The notes beneath the pieces are model-generated. The model did not search any database, was not told where the DNA came from, and saw only the letters and a list, made by a program, of their open reading frames with translations. The translations under genes were made by a program, and so were the position numbers. Positions 34,274-44,787 of a stretch of 64,000 nucleotides of DNA are shown in pieces (the stretch's first letter is position 1; each line of letters opens with the position of its first letter). Source of the stretch: Telluria antibiotica. GTDB lineage: Bacteria > Pseudomonadota > Gammaproteobacteria > Burkholderiales > Burkholderiaceae_D. Where the stretch lies: NCBI RefSeq assembly GCF_011682055.1, contig NZ_JAAQOM010000008.1:247591-311590 (forward strand), given 5' to 3'.

Positions 34274-36573
34274 GGCGCGCCTTCCCCATGGGCCGCGCCG
34301 ACCAGGTCGCGCACGGCGTCGAGCAGCGTGGCGTCGTGGAAGGCGCCCTTGGCGAGATAGTAGTCGGCACCCGCTTCCAGGCCGCGCGCGCGGTCTTCCG
34401 GACGGTCCTTGTACGACACGATCATCACCGGGAGCCGGTGCAGGCGCGGGTCGTGCCGGATGCGTTCCAGCAGGCCGATGCCGTCCAGCCGCGGCATGTC
34501 GATGTCCGTGATCACGAGGTCGTAGTCGGCCGCGCGCAACTGGTTCCAGCCGTCCTCGCCGTCGAGCGCCACGTCGACGCGGTAGCCGCGCCCCGCCAGC
34601 AGCTTGCGCTGCATCTCGCGCACGGTGAGCGAGTCGTCGACGACGAGCACGCGGCGCGCGCTCGCGGCCGCCGGCGCACCGGGCGCCAGGCGCAACGCGG
34701 CCCCCGTGCCGAGCAGGCGCGCGATGGACTGCAGCAGGTCGGGCACGTCCAGGATCAGCACCGGCGTGCCGTCGTCGAGCAGCGCCCCGGCGGCCACGTC
34801 GCGCAGCTTGCCGAACGTGGGCTCGAGCGGCTGCACCGTCAGGCTTTGTTCGCCGTGCACGGCGTCGACGGCAAGGCCGTAGCGCTCGCGTCCCGTGCCG
34901 ATCGCGACGAGGGCCAGGTCGATGCCGGCGACGGCTTCGCCCAGGCCCAGCACCTGGCTGGCGGCGACGACGCCCAGTTCCTCGGCATTCTCGCCATCCG
35001 CGCCCGTCTTGACGTACTGCCGGCCCTGCAGCGTGAGCACGGCCGTCGCCGGCACCCGCAGCACCCGTTCCACGCGCGCGATCGGCAGCGCATACGCTTC
35101 GCCGGCCACGTCCACGACCAGGGCGCGCACGATCGATTGCGTGAGCGGCAGCGTGATCACGGTGCGGAAGCCTGCGCCCGGCGCCGACTCCGCGCGTACC
35201 GTGCCGTTCATCGCGCGCACCGTGTCGTGCACGACGTCCAGGCCGACGCCACGGCCGGACAATTCGGTGGCGCTGTCCTTCAGCGAAAAGCCGGGCAGGA
35301 ACAGGAATTCCATCAGCTCCGCCTGCGACAGCGCGGGCGCGAACGCGGGCGCCGCTATCTGGCGCCGCACGGCGGCCGCGCGGATGCGCTCCGGATCGAC
35401 GCCGCGCCCGTCGTCTTCCACGACGAGCGACAGCATGCCGCCGCGGTGGCGCGCTTCCAGCCTGATCGTGCCGTGCGGGGGCTTGCCGGCGGCCGTGCGC
35501 TCGGCAGGCATCTCGATGCCGTGGTCGACGGCGTTGCGCAGCAGCTGGTTCAGCGGCGCGTCCATGCGCGCCAGCACGGCGCGGTCGACGAGCGTGGCGT
35601 CCCCGTCGATTTCCACGCGCACGTCCTTGCCGAGGCCGCGTGCCAGGTCGCGCACCATTCGGGGCAGGCCGCGCACGCCGTCGGCGAAGCGGCACATCGA
35701 CAGCGCCAGCACTTCGTCCGCGAGGCGCGCGGACACGGCCAGTGCCCGGCGCTCGTAGTGCTCGGCGCCCTCGATCGTCTGCAGCAGGGTGTCGCGCAGC
35801 GGGGTGGCCCGGTCCGCGACGCGCTGCACCAGTTCGGCAAGGTGCGGATCGCCCGTCGCGCGGATGGCGTCCTGCAGCCGCTCCAGCGCGTCGAACACGC
35901 CGTGCTGGTAGCGCTTGTAGCGTTGCAGCCCCGCGATCCATGGCCGCAGCTGGCCCGCTTGCAGGCGTGCCTGGCCGGCCAGGGTCAGCAGGTCGCCGCC
36001 GGAGTCGGGTGCCGCGGGGGCCGGTGCCGGCGCGGGCGCTGCCGGGGCAGGCGTCAGCGGTGCTGGTGCCGGTGCGGGTTCGGGCGCAGGGGCGGGTTCC
36101 GGTACAGGCTCGGGTTCCGGTGCGAGGGCAGGTTCCGCCGTGGGCGCCCCTTCGGGCGCCGCCGCGTCCTGTTCGAGCAGCGCCCGCAGCATCGTCAGCA
36201 TCCGCGCCAGGCGGTTCGCGTGCGGCGTGCGCTTGCCTGGCTCGGACGTCAGCGCCAGTTCCTGCAGCAGGTCGACGGCGCCGAGCAGCACGTCGACCCC
36301 GTCCGCGTCCAGCCGCGCCCGGCCATCTTGCGCGGCGACGAGCACGTCCTCCATCGCGTGCGCGAGGCGCACCGCCGGGTCGAGCCCGACGATCACGGCC
36401 GCGCCCTTGACGGAATGGGCCGCCCGCATCATCGCCTCGAGCATCGCGGCGTCGGCCGCGCCCTGTTCGAGCTGCAGCAGGCCGTCCGTCAGCACGCGCA
36501 TCTGTTCGCGCGTCTCCATGCGGAACAGGTCCAGCATCGAATAGCCGCTCAGGTCCTCGTCGTCCATGCTCAT
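34270..36573 (-). CDS. wspE: WspE hybrid CheA-type kinase
   Basis: 767 residues: HPt domain with His53 (AAHSVKGAA), a long Pro/Ala/Glu-rich linker (about 140-200), dimerisation and HATPase domains (LLRNAVDHGIE, VEDDGRGVDPERI, GRGVGLDVV), a CheW-like domain, and a C-terminal receiver (VITDIDMPRLDG; SYKDRPED). It autophosphorylates and passes phosphate to WspR and WspF. The fused receiver is a feature of WspE. The ATG at 36573 overlaps the wspD stop. Confidence 0.95.
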   Translation of the reverse strand: MSMDDEDLSGYSMLDLFRMETREQMRVLTDGLLQLEQGAADAAMLEAMMRAAHSVKGAAVIVGLDPAVRLAHAMEDVLVAAQDGRARLDADGVDVLLGAVDLLQELALTSEPGKRTPHANRLARMLTMLRALLEQDAAAPEGAPTAEPALAPEPEPVPEPAPAPEPAPAPAPLTPAPAAPAPAPAPAAPDSGGDLLTLAGQARLQAGQLRPWIAGLQRYKRYQHGVFDALERLQDAIRATGDPHLAELVQRVADRATPLRDTLLQTIEGAEHYERRALAVSARLADEVLALSMCRFADGVRGLPRMVRDLARGLGKDVRVEIDGDATLVDRAVLARMDAPLNQLLRNAVDHGIEMPAERTAAGKPPHGTIRLEARHRGGMLSLVVEDDGRGVDPERIRAAAVRRQIAAPAFAPALSQAELMEFLFLPGFSLKDSATELSGRGVGLDVVHDTVRAMNGTVRAESAPGAGFRTVITLPLTQSIVRALVVDVAGEAYALPIARVERVLRVPATAVLTLQGRQYVKTGADGENAEELGVVAASQVLGLGEAVAGIDLALVAIGTGRERYGLAVDAVHGEQSLTVQPLEPTFGKLRDVAAGALLDDGTPVLILDVPDLLQSIARLLGTGAALRLAPGAPAAASARRVLVVDDSLTVREMQRKLLAGRGYRVDVALDGEDGWNQLRAADYDLVITDIDMPRLDGIGLLERIRHDPRLHRLPVMIVSYKDRPEDRARGLEAGADYYLAKGAFHDATLLDAVRDLVGAAHGEGAP

Positions 36574-37250
36574 CGCAGCACGCCCTCCAGTTGCGCAGCC
36601 AGCCGTGCCGTGTCGAGCAGCGCCGCTTCCAGCGCGCCGTCGGCGATCATGCCCGCGATGAGGGGCGACGGCGCGCGTCCCACGTTGGCGGCGGGCGGCC
36701 GCAGGGCGTCGTGCGCGTGGCGCAGCACCCCGTGGACCTCGTCCACCGGAAGCGCGATGCGCTGGCCGCCGGGGGCCAGCACGAGCAGGCGCGCGAACGC
36801 GTGGCGGCCGGCTGGCGGCGGGGCCGCGTCCGTGTCGACGCCCATCAGGCGCGCAAGCGACACGGCGGGCAGCAGGCGGCCGCCCACGTTGACGATGCCC
36901 AGCAGTGCGCCGCCGTCGCGGTGCGGCAGGCGGTGCACGGGCGCCAGCGGCGCCACTTCGGCCGCGAGCGCCAGCGGCACGGCCAGCCATTCGGTGCCGA
37001 CGCGGAACGCCATCGCGGCGGCATCCGTGCGCGCGGGCGGGGGCAGGGGACGGGCCAGCTCGCGGGCCCAGGCGTCGCGGTAGTCGGCTTCGACGGGCCG
37101 CTGCAGGTTGTGCTGCGCGGCGCCCGCGTACACGGGGCAGTTGCGGCAATGGACGTATTGCGCGAGCTCGGGGCAACTGCGGTCGCCGGCCACGCCGATG
37201 CGGCGCCAGCAGGCGTCGTCCTTCCATGGGCGCACGGGCAGATGCTTCAT
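36570..37250 (-). CDS. wspD: WspD CheW-like coupling protein
   Basis: A 226-residue protein with a C-terminal CheW domain (FRVGTEWLAVPL, LLGIVNVGGRLLPAVSL) preceded by an N-terminal Cys-containing motif (DRSCPELAQYVHCRNCPVY), seen in WspD proteins and possibly metal binding. It couples WspE to the receptor. The start lies within the wspC stop (ATGA). Longer than the second coupling protein, WspB. Confidence 0.92.
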   Translation of the reverse strand: MKHLPVRPWKDDACWRRIGVAGDRSCPELAQYVHCRNCPVYAGAAQHNLQRPVEADYRDAWARELARPLPPPARTDAAAMAFRVGTEWLAVPLALAAEVAPLAPVHRLPHRDGGALLGIVNVGGRLLPAVSLARLMGVDTDAAPPPAGRHAFARLLVLAPGGQRIALPVDEVHGVLRHAHDALRPPAANVGRAPSPLIAGMIADGALEAALLDTARLAAQLEGVLR

Positions 37251-38428
37251 GCCGTCGTGCTCCCGCGCCGCGCGTGTACGCGCGCCGCGCGCCGCTTGAA
37301 GACGGCGCCGGCGTCCGCGTCGCCCCGCTGCTCGAGCAGCAGGGCCAGGGCGCACAAGGCTTCGTAGTGGTCCGGATCGAGGTATACGCAGCGCCGCCAG
37401 TTGCGGTCGGCCTCTTGCGGCCGGCCCGCGCATTCGGCCGTGAGCCCCAGCAGGAACCACGCCTCGGCATCGTCCCCGCGCAGCGCCAGCGCGGCGCGGC
37501 AGCTTTGCTCCGCCTCGGCCAGGCGGCCCGCGTTCGCGTGGCGCCGCGCGTCGGCCAGCAGGTCGCGCGGTGGCGGGGCGGCCGTCGGCTTCGCAACGGG
37601 TGGCGCTGCAGCAGGGCGCGGCGTGGCGGGCCGGGCGTGCACGGCCGCGGGCTCCGCAGCGGGTAAGATGCGCGCGCGGCGCCGGCCCTGCTTGCGCAGC
37701 ACCGACGTGGCGCGCGGCGTCGCGGGGCCGAACCCGTGGCGGCACAGCGCGGGCGCCTCGGCATGGCCCGCGAGCAGCAGGCCGTCGTCGGCCAGCAGCG
37801 CGAACAGGCATGCGGCCGCGCGCGCCTGCCGGGCCGCGTCGAAATAGATCAGCAGGTTGCGGCAGAATACGAGGTCGTAGGGGCCCGCCTGGCGCGGGTC
37901 GAGGTCGAACAGGTTCGCTTGCCCGAACGCGACGTAGGCGCGCGGCTCGGCGCCGATCACGCAGCCGTCGCCGTCGTCCGTGAAGAAGCGTTCGCGCAGG
38001 CCGCGGTCGTCGCCGCGGAACGCGTTGCGCGTGTAGCGTCCGGCGCGGGCGCGCGCGATGGCGTCGTGCGACAGGTCGAACGCGTCGATGCGGCACGCGT
38101 CCGGCCCGATGCCGGCGCGCGCGAGCAGCATCGCCAGCGTGTACGGTTCCTCGCCGCCCGCGCAGGGCAGCGACAGCACGCGCACCATCCGTCCCGGCTG
38201 CGCCCGCACGAAGCGCAGCGCCGTGTCGAACTGTGCGGGGTCGCGCAGGAACCACGATTCCGGCACGACGACGAGGTCGACGAGCGCGTCGAATTCGGGC
38301 GTACCCGGATGCGGATCGTAATCGAGGCTGGCGCCGGTCGCGCGCATGCGCTCGCGCACCGCGCGCTCGACGGTGGCCACCGTCAGGTCCAGGCCCGTGG
38401 CGGCGCGCAGGCGGCACGTCAGGTTCAT
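37247..38428 (-). CDS. wspC: WspC CheR-type methyltransferase with TPR
   Basis: 393 residues. The CheR-like SAM methyltransferase domain (about 1-260) shows VPESWFLRDPAQF, SLPCAGGEEPYTLAMLL and VFCRNLLIYFD. A Pro/Ala-rich linker leads to TPR-like repeats (about 300-380: ADARRHANAGRLAEAEQ, AEAWFLLGLTAECAG). It methylates glutamates on WspA and opposes WspF. The ATG overlaps the wspB stop. Confidence 0.94.
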   Translation of the reverse strand: MNLTCRLRAATGLDLTVATVERAVRERMRATGASLDYDPHPGTPEFDALVDLVVVPESWFLRDPAQFDTALRFVRAQPGRMVRVLSLPCAGGEEPYTLAMLLARAGIGPDACRIDAFDLSHDAIARARAGRYTRNAFRGDDRGLRERFFTDDGDGCVIGAEPRAYVAFGQANLFDLDPRQAGPYDLVFCRNLLIYFDAARQARAAACLFALLADDGLLLAGHAEAPALCRHGFGPATPRATSVLRKQGRRRARILPAAEPAAVHARPATPRPAAAPPVAKPTAAPPPRDLLADARRHANAGRLAEAEQSCRAALALRGDDAEAWFLLGLTAECAGRPQEADRNWRRCVYLDPDHYEALCALALLLEQRGDADAGAVFKRRAARVHARRGSTTA

Positions 38429-38874
38429 GCGGATTCTCCCGCGCCGAACAGCAGCGCTTCGACGTCCGGCGCGAGCATGCGGTCGGGGGCGACCAGTTGC
38501 AGCATGCCTTCCGTGCCGGCCGCGACCTGGCCGAGCCACGGCGCGCTGGCGACCCCCGCGTCGGCCAGCGGCCCGTCGATGGTGGCCACGCCGATCACGC
38601 GCTCGGCCTTCAGGCCCAGCCTGCGGCGCCGGCCGCCGGCGGGCACGTCGACGAGCAGGATGCGAGTGTCGTAGCGGACGGCGTCGGGCGGCGCGCCGGC
38701 CAGGCGTGACAGGTCGATCACGGGGACCGGTTCGCCGTGCAGGTCGAGCAGGCCGCGCACGAAATCGGGCGCGCCCGGCAGCGCCTTCAGGCTCGCCACG
38801 GGCAGCACGCGCAGCACGTCCGCGAGGGGAAGCGCGTAACGGTCGGCGCCGATGTGGAACACCATCACTTTCAT
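38425..38874 (-). CDS. wspB: WspB CheW-like coupling protein
   Basis: A 149-residue single CheW domain beginning MKVMVFHIGADRYALPL, with VRGLLDLHGEPVPVIDLSRL. It joins receptor WspA to kinase WspE, alongside WspD. It starts 11 bases after the wspA stop. Confidence 0.93.
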   Translation of the reverse strand: MKVMVFHIGADRYALPLADVLRVLPVASLKALPGAPDFVRGLLDLHGEPVPVIDLSRLAGAPPDAVRYDTRILLVDVPAGGRRRRLGLKAERVIGVATIDGPLADAGVASAPWLGQVAAGTEGMLQLVAPDRMLAPDVEALLFGAGESA

Positions 38875-38885
38875 CGCGGGCCCGT

Positions 38886-40700
38886 TTACTGGGTGACGGA
38901 GAACGTGGCGACGGACTGCTGCAGGTCCGTGGCGGCATACTGCAACTGGTGCACGGCCTCGCTCGTCGCCTTCAGCGAGTCGACCGTCTGCTGGCTCGCC
39001 TCGGACAGCTGCGTCATCGTCTCCGTGATCTGCTGCGCGCCGACGGCCTGCGACTGCATCCCCTGCAGCACGAGGTCGAAGCGGGGCGCCAGCTTGCTCA
39101 CCTGCTCCGTCATGCCGGAGAGCTGCTCGCCCACGTGGCGCGCCTCGTCCACGCTGCGGCGGATGTCCTCGGTAAACTTGTCCATGCCCATGACGCTGGC
39201 CGACACGGCGGACTGCATCTCCTTCAGCATCTGCTCGATGTCCCATGTGGACACGGACGTCTGGTCGGCCAGGCGCCGGATCTCGCTGGCGACGACGGCG
39301 AACCCGCGGCCCGCCTCGCCGGCCTTCTCGGCCTCGATCGCGGCGTTCAGCGACAGGATGTTGGTCTGGTCCGCAACCTTGGTGATGGTCGTCAGCACGC
39401 CGTTGATGTTGCTGGCCTTTTCCGACAAGGTCGCCAGCTTCGCGCTGATCGCGTCGGTGGCCGCGACCATCTGCTGCATCGACTGGTCCATGCGCTTGAG
39501 GTTGCCCTGCGCCTCGGCCGTGGCGGACGTCGTGTAGTCGGCCACTTCCGTCGCTTCCTCCATCGTGCGCAGCAGCTGCGACGTGTTCGCGGAGATCTCG
39601 CGCGTCGTCGACAGGACCTCGACGCTCGTCTGCGCCTGCTCGATGCCCGTCGCTTCCTGTTCGCGCGCCGACGCGGCGATCTGCGTGGCCGACGTGGTGA
39701 CCTGGATGCCGGCCCGCTGCACGTTGTTCAGCAGGCTGCGCAGGTTGCCGAACATGGTCGCCAGGCCTTCGCCCAGGCGGCCGATGGCGTCGCTCCCGCT
39801 GATCTCGATCGTGCCCGTGAGGTCGCCGCGCGCCGCCTTCGACACGACGTCGAGCAGGGTGTCGACCTTGGCACGCAACGCGCTCGTCGCCGCCTGTTCC
39901 TTGGCCTGGCTGTCCTCGATGGCCTGGGCCATGCGGTTGAATTCCAGCGCGACCTGGCCCAGTTCGTCGCGCCACAGGACGTCGGCGCGGGCGCCGTGCG
40001 TGCCGCCGGCGATCTGGCCGGCCGCCCGCATCAGGCTGTCCAGCGGACGCGAGATCGCGCGCACGAGCAGGGTGGAGATGAGCACCGCGAGCACGACGCA
40101 GACGACGCCGCCCGCCGTCAGCAGCATGGTCATCGTCTCGCGCAGCGTGTCGGTGTCCTTCTGGCGCTGGACGAGCAGGCGCGTCTCCTCGGCCTCGATG
40201 TCGTCCAGTACGTCGCGGATGGCGGCGACGGAACTCGTGCCCCCCAGGATCATGGCTTCGATCCGCGGCGACACGTTCACCGTGCCCGACGCGCCGGCGG
40301 TGCGGCGTATGTCGATTTGCGGCGTGACCGACTGGTCCATCCACGTGGAGAGCAGCGTATCGAGCCGGCGCAGCCGTTCCTGCTGCTGGGCATTGTCGAC
40401 GGTCATGGCCTGGACGCGCTTCAGGTGGGTACGCGCCGTCGCGTAGTCGTTGCGTATCGGCGCGACGAGCGTCTCGTTGCCCGTCAATACATAGCCGCGC
40501 ACGGACGACTGCACCTGCAGCACGGACGTGGCGACGCGGTCGACTTCCAGCAGCACGTCCAGCGTGTGGCGGTTCCACCGGTTGCCCTCGGACAGGTTGG
40601 CGAAATTGTTATACGCGAGGATCAGCAGGAACAGGATGATCGCGACGATGGCGCCGAAGCCCGCGACGAGTTTGTTCCTGATGCTCAGATTGTAAAACAT
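38886..40700 (-). CDS. wspA: WspA methyl-accepting receptor
   Basis: A 604-residue chemoreceptor-like protein. Helix 1 at about 11-32 and helix 2 at about 190-213 enclose a periplasmic four-helix domain containing [12 protein letters not shown], a CHASE3-like signature. A HAMP domain follows (about 214-266) and then the long cytoplasmic signalling domain with the hairpin tip [17 protein letters not shown]. It senses surface-related stress in Pseudomonas. The ATG follows GGAGAGCGC. It is the first gene of a seven-gene operon. Confidence 0.94.
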   Translation of the reverse strand: MFYNLSIRNKLVAGFGAIVAIILFLLILAYNNFANLSEGNRWNRHTLDVLLEVDRVATSVLQVQSSVRGYVLTGNETLVAPIRNDYATARTHLKRVQAMTVDNAQQQERLRRLDTLLSTWMDQSVTPQIDIRRTAGASGTVNVSPRIEAMILGGTSSVAAIRDVLDDIEAEETRLLVQRQKDTDTLRETMTMLLTAGGVVCVVLAVLISTLLVRAISRPLDSLMRAAGQIAGGTHGARADVLWRDELGQVALEFNRMAQAIEDSQAKEQAATSALRAKVDTLLDVVSKAARGDLTGTIEISGSDAIGRLGEGLATMFGNLRSLLNNVQRAGIQVTTSATQIAASAREQEATGIEQAQTSVEVLSTTREISANTSQLLRTMEEATEVADYTTSATAEAQGNLKRMDQSMQQMVAATDAISAKLATLSEKASNINGVLTTITKVADQTNILSLNAAIEAEKAGEAGRGFAVVASEIRRLADQTSVSTWDIEQMLKEMQSAVSASVMGMDKFTEDIRRSVDEARHVGEQLSGMTEQVSKLAPRFDLVLQGMQSQAVGAQQITETMTQLSEASQQTVDSLKATSEAVHQLQYAATDLQQSVATFSVTQ

Positions 40701-40799
40701 GCGCTCTCCAGTGTGTCGGGGGAAACGTCGTGAATGTATCAGTTTATTGGCTTCACGGAAATTCCCGCACGGATGAAACGCGCGCCGGGGCCGGGTTGG

Positions 40800-41114
40800 T
40801 CAGGATAGCGCGGGCAGGCCGTGCCGTGCGCGCGCATGGCGGCACTTGTCGTCGCCGACCTGCACCTCGCGGCAGGGATCGGGGCGCTGCGCGTAGACGC
40901 GGCATGCGACGTGGCCGCCGGGGCCCGTCTCCAGGGCCGCGCAGCGGGGCGTATTCGAGTTCGTGCCCGCCATGCAGGCGATGTGCGCATTGACCCGCTC
41001 CGTGAGGGCGGGCGGCAGGCCGCGCGCGTCGCCGTCGGCCCAGTAGAAGGAGACGCGGTAGGTCATGCAGCAGGCGCCGCACGACAGGCAGGGATTGTCG
41101 CTGTGATCGCTCAT
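40800..41114 (-). CDS. YkgJ-family cysteine cluster protein
   Basis: A 104-residue protein starting MSDHSDNPCLSCGACCMTY, the CxxCxxCC motif of the YkgJ family, with further cysteines (HIACMAG, RCAALE, VACRVY, DPCREV, DDKCRHAR) that probably bind iron-sulfur or zinc. Function is unknown. It lies 99 bases upstream of wspA in the same direction, but its link to Wsp is unclear. Confidence 0.83.
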   Translation of the reverse strand: MSDHSDNPCLSCGACCMTYRVSFYWADGDARGLPPALTERVNAHIACMAGTNSNTPRCAALETGPGGHVACRVYAQRPDPCREVQVGDDKCRHARARHGLPALS

Positions 41115-41178
41115 GGTGTCCGCCAAAAGAGACGCGATGGTAGCGCGCCGACGGTCCGCTGAAAAGGCAGCGGCCATG

Positions 41179-41210
41179 AAAAAGCCGCCGGTCCTCGCGG
41201 AGCGGCGGCT
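41179..41210 (-). terminator. Intrinsic terminator for argG
   Basis: On the minus strand, 22 bases past the argG stop, AGCCGCCG and CGGCGGCT form an 8-bp stem with a 12-base loop, followed by a T-run. This is a standard rho-independent terminator. Confidence 0.8.
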
Positions 41211-41232
41211 CGTCGGCCAAGGCCCGTGTGGC

Positions 41233-42465
41233 TTACTGACCGCGTTTTGCGCGCGCCTTGGCGGCGATACGCATGCGCAAGGCGTTCAGCTTGATGAAGC
41301 CGCCGGCGTCGGCCTGGTTGTAGGCGCCGCCGTCTTCGTCGAACGTGGCGATGTTCATGTCGAACAGCGAATCCGTCTTCGAATCGCGCGACACGACGAT
41401 CACGTTGCCCTTGTACAGCTTGACGCGCACCCAGCCGTTGACGCTCTTCTGCGTGTGGTCGATCAGCGTCTGCAGCGCGACGCGTTCCGGCGCCCACCAG
41501 TAGCCGTTATAAATCAAGGAAGCGTAGCGGGGCATCAAATCGTCCTTCAGGTGCGCCACTTCGCGGTCCAGCGTGATCGATTCGATGGCGCGGTGCGCGC
41601 GCAGCATGATCGTGCCGCCCGGGGTTTCGTAGCAGCCGCGCGACTTCATGCCGACGTAGCGGTTTTCCACGAGGTCCAGGCGGCCGATGCCGTGCTTGCC
41701 GCCCAAGCGGTTCAGTTCCGTGAGGACTTGCGCCGGGGTCATCTTCTTGCCGTTCAGGCCCACGATGTCGCCGTGTTCGTATTCGATGTCCAGGTACTCG
41801 GCCTCGTCCGGTGCCGCTTCCGGCGACACGGTCCAGCGCCACATCGATTCCTCGGCTTCCGCGCTCGGGTTTTCCAGGTGGCGACCTTCGAACGAGATGT
41901 GCAGCAGGTTGGCGTCCATCGAGTACGGCGCGCCGCCGTTCTTGTGCTTCATGTCGATCTCGATGCCGGCGTCTTCCGCGTACTTCAGCAGTTTTTCACG
42001 CGACAGCAGGTCCCACTCGCGCCACGGGGCAATGATCTTGACGTCCGGCTTCAGCGCGTATGCGCCCAGCTCGAAGCGGACCTGGTCGTTGCCCTTGCCG
42101 GTCGCGCCGTGCGACACGGCGTCGGCGCCCGTTTCGTTGGCGATCTCGATCAGGCGCTTGGCGATCAGCGGACGCGCGATCGACGTGCCCAGCAGGTATT
42201 CGCCTTCGTACACGGTGTTGGCGCGGAACATCGGGAACACGAAGTCGCGCACGAACTCTTCGCGCACGTCGTCGATGTAGATGTTGTCCGGCTTGATGCC
42301 GAACTTCAGCGCCTTGGCGCGCGCCGGCTCCAGCTCTTCACCCTGGCCCAGGTCGGCGGTGAAGGTGACGATTTCGCATTGGTAGTGATCCTGCAGCCAT
42401 TTGAGGATGACGGAGGTGTCGAGGCCGCCCGAGTAGGCGAGGACTACTTTTTTAATGTCGCTCAT
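41233..42465 (-). CDS. argG: Argininosuccinate synthase
   Basis: A 410-residue cytosolic enzyme joining citrulline and aspartate using ATP. The P-loop is [16 protein letters not shown] and other landmarks include [27 protein letters not shown] and the [11 protein letters not shown] stretch. It is of the common bacterial length. It follows argF in the same direction, 86 bases away, and ends at an intrinsic terminator. Conserved start [14 protein letters not shown]. Confidence 0.97.
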   Translation of the reverse strand: MSDIKKVVLAYSGGLDTSVILKWLQDHYQCEIVTFTADLGQGEELEPARAKALKFGIKPDNIYIDDVREEFVRDFVFPMFRANTVYEGEYLLGTSIARPLIAKRLIEIANETGADAVSHGATGKGNDQVRFELGAYALKPDVKIIAPWREWDLLSREKLLKYAEDAGIEIDMKHKNGGAPYSMDANLLHISFEGRHLENPSAEAEESMWRWTVSPEAAPDEAEYLDIEYEHGDIVGLNGKKMTPAQVLTELNRLGGKHGIGRLDLVENRYVGMKSRGCYETPGGTIMLRAHRAIESITLDREVAHLKDDLMPRYASLIYNGYWWAPERVALQTLIDHTQKSVNGWVRVKLYKGNVIVVSRDSKTDSLFDMNIATFDEDGGAYNQADAGGFIKLNALRMRIAAKARAKRGQ

Positions 42466-42551
42466 GGAAGTTCCAGTGGTGTCAGATGTGGAGGGGGATG
42501 ATGGTCAGCCGGCCCTCAGCGGGCCGACGATCAGGCTCATTGGTGGTGTGT

Positions 42552-43484
42552 TTACTTGTCTTCGATGCGGCCCAGCAGCAGGTATTCGATCAGCGCCTTC
42601 TGCACGTGCAGGCGGTTCTCGGCCTCGTCCCAGACGACGGATTGCGGACCGTCGATGACGCCGGCCGACACTTCCTCGCCGCGGTGCGCGGGCAGGCAGT
42701 GCATGAACAGCGCGTCGCTGCTCGCACGCGCCATCTTCGCCTCGTCGACGATGAAGCCGTCGAATGCCTTCAGGCGCTCGGCGTTTTCCTTTTCGTAGCC
42801 CATGCTCGTCCACACGTCCGTGTTCACGAGGTGCGCGCCGGCGCACGCGTCCGACGGGTTCTCGAACAGCGTGTAGTTCTTCGTCGTGACGAGCGCCGGG
42901 TCGAGGTCGTAGCCTTTCGGCGTCGACACGTTCAGGTGGAAGCCGAACACCTCGGCCGCCTGCAGCCACGAGTACAGCATGTTGTTGGCGTCGCCGATCC
43001 ACGCCACTGTCTTGCCGACGATGGAGCCGCGGTGCTCGTAGTACGTGAAGATGTCGGCCAGCACCTGGCACGGGTGGTGTTCGTTCGTCAGGCCATTAAT
43101 CACCGGCACGCGCGAGTGCGCGGCGAAGCGCTCGATGATGTCCTGGCCGAACGTGCGCACCATGATGATGTCGCACATGCGCGACATGACCTGGCCCGCG
43201 TCCTCGACGGGTTCGCCGCGTCCCAGCTGGCTGTCGCGCGTGTTCAGGTAGATCGCGGCGCCGCCCAGCTGGTGCATGCCCGCCTCGAACGACAGGCGCG
43301 TGCGCGTGGAGTTCTTTTCGAACACCATGACGAGCGTGCGGTCGACGAGCGGGTGGTAGATCTCGTAGTTCTTGAACTTGCGCTTGATGACGGTCGCACG
43401 CTCGATCAGGTACTCGAACTCGGCGCGGGTGAAGTCGGAGAACTGCAGGAAATGCTTGATGTTGGTGGGAGTCGTGCCAGCCAT
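42552..43484 (-). CDS. argF: Ornithine carbamoyltransferase
   Basis: A 310-residue enzyme making citrulline from ornithine and carbamoyl phosphate. The carbamoyl-phosphate sites STRTR and HHPCQ and the ornithine-side HCLPAHRG motif are all present. Together with argG it covers two consecutive steps of arginine synthesis. The start at 43484 gives the expected MAGTTPTNIKHFLQFSDF. An upstream frame through the rsgA region is not homologous. Confidence 0.97.
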   Translation of the reverse strand: MAGTTPTNIKHFLQFSDFTRAEFEYLIERATVIKRKFKNYEIYHPLVDRTLVMVFEKNSTRTRLSFEAGMHQLGGAAIYLNTRDSQLGRGEPVEDAGQVMSRMCDIIMVRTFGQDIIERFAAHSRVPVINGLTNEHHPCQVLADIFTYYEHRGSIVGKTVAWIGDANNMLYSWLQAAEVFGFHLNVSTPKGYDLDPALVTTKNYTLFENPSDACAGAHLVNTDVWTSMGYEKENAERLKAFDGFIVDEAKMARASSDALFMHCLPAHRGEEVSAGVIDGPQSVVWDEAENRLHVQKALIEYLLLGRIEDK

Positions 43485-43561
43485 TTTTGTGTCTGAAATA
43501 CGATAATCTCTTGGATTATAAGCGTTTTTGTTTATCTGCCGGGAAATTGGCGCGGAATTTG

Positions 43562-44458
43562 TCAGTACAACGTCTGCGCCGACTCGTGCAGCAGCTGGGC
43601 GTACAGGTCGTGGCGCAGCTTCGCGATCTTGCCGTCCGCGACGGCCTGCAGCACGGCGCACTGCGGTTCCGCGAGGTGGCGGCAGTTGTAGTACTTGCAA
43701 CCGCCCAGGTAGGGCTTGAACTCGACGAACGCCCGTTCCAGCATGCCTTCCGTCAGGTGGTACAGCCCGAATTCCTGGAATCCCGGCGAATCGATCAGCG
43801 TACCACCTTCCGGCAGCTTGTACAGGCGCGTGAAAGTCGTCGTGTGCTTGCCCGTGTCCAGCGCTTCCGAGATTTCGCGCACCGCGATGTCGGCATCGGG
43901 TACCAGCAGGTTCACGAGCGACGACTTGCCCATGCCCGACTGGCCGATGAGAATCGACGACTGGCCCTGCAGCAGCGGCGTCAGGGTCGCGACGGTCTCT
44001 TCGGGGTGCGTCTTTGCGGAGACTTCGTGCAGCGGATAGCCGAGGTTCGTGTACAGGCTCGCGCGTTCGCGCGCGCGGGCGAGGTTGGGTTCGAGGTCGA
44101 CCTTGTTCAGGATGAGGTGAGCGTCGACGCCCGCCGCCTCGCACGCGACGAGGGCGCGCGACACGAGGTCGTCCGCGAAGCTCGGTTCCGTCGCGATGAC
44201 GATGAACAGCCGCGAGATGTTCGCCGCCAGCAGCTTGGATTTGTACTGGTCGGAGCGGTACAGCAACGTGGTGCGCTCGGCGATCTTTTCGATCACGGCC
44301 TGGTCGTTCGACGTGCGCTTCAGGTGCACGACGTCGCCCACCGCCACATTGGTCTTCTTGCCGCGCGTGACGCACTGGAGGAATTCGCCGTCGACGTCGG
44401 CCAGGTAATGCCGGCCGTGGGCGGCGACGATGGTGCCTGTCAAATCGTGTTTCGTCAT
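43562..44458 (-). CDS. rsgA: Ribosome biogenesis GTPase RsgA
   Basis: A 298-residue circularly permuted GTPase. OB-fold N-terminus, then NKVD (G4), [12 protein letters not shown] (G1), DSPGFQEFG (G3), and a zinc finger ([18 protein letters not shown]). It helps mature the 30S subunit. The ATG at 44458 overlaps the stop of the pterin dehydratase gene, so the M48-phhB-rsgA genes form one coupled unit. Confidence 0.95.
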   Translation of the reverse strand: MTKHDLTGTIVAAHGRHYLADVDGEFLQCVTRGKKTNVAVGDVVHLKRTSNDQAVIEKIAERTTLLYRSDQYKSKLLAANISRLFIVIATEPSFADDLVSRALVACEAAGVDAHLILNKVDLEPNLARARERASLYTNLGYPLHEVSAKTHPEETVATLTPLLQGQSSILIGQSGMGKSSLVNLLVPDADIAVREISEALDTGKHTTTFTRLYKLPEGGTLIDSPGFQEFGLYHLTEGMLERAFVEFKPYLGGCKYYNCRHLAEPQCAVLQAVADGKIAKLRHDLYAQLLHESAQTLY

Positions 44459-44787
44459 GCGCCCGCCCGTCCCGCGTACAGTGCGTCGGCCTTGGCTGCG
44501 CAAATAAAATCGTTGTCGGACAGGCGGTTGCCGGCCGAATGCGTCGTCCACGACGCCGTGCAGCGGCGGTAGCCCACCGTCAGGTCGGGGTGGTGGTCTT
44601 CGCGGTGGATCATGAAGGCGAGGGCGTTCACGAATTCCATCGTCTCGTGGAAGTCGCGGAACACGAACTCGCGTTCGAGATGGTTGCCGTTCACGTGCCA
44701 GTCGGGCACGTCGGGCAGCAGCGACTGGATTGCGGCATCGTCCAGCGCAGGCGCGCCGTGCACGCTGTAGCGGTCGACGAGGCTCAT
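44455..44787 (-). CDS. phhB: Pterin-4a-carbinolamine dehydratase
   Basis: A 110-residue protein with [21 protein letters not shown] and the catalytic histidine motif [14 protein letters not shown]. It dehydrates the 4a-hydroxy pterin formed by aromatic amino-acid hydroxylases; no hydroxylase is nearby. Both ends overlap neighbouring genes by 4 bases. Size is typical for the family. Confidence 0.92.
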   Translation of the reverse strand: MSLVDRYSVHGAPALDDAAIQSLLPDVPDWHVNGNHLEREFVFRDFHETMEFVNALAFMIHREDHHPDLTVGYRRCTASWTTHSAGNRLSDNDFICAAKADALYAGRAGA

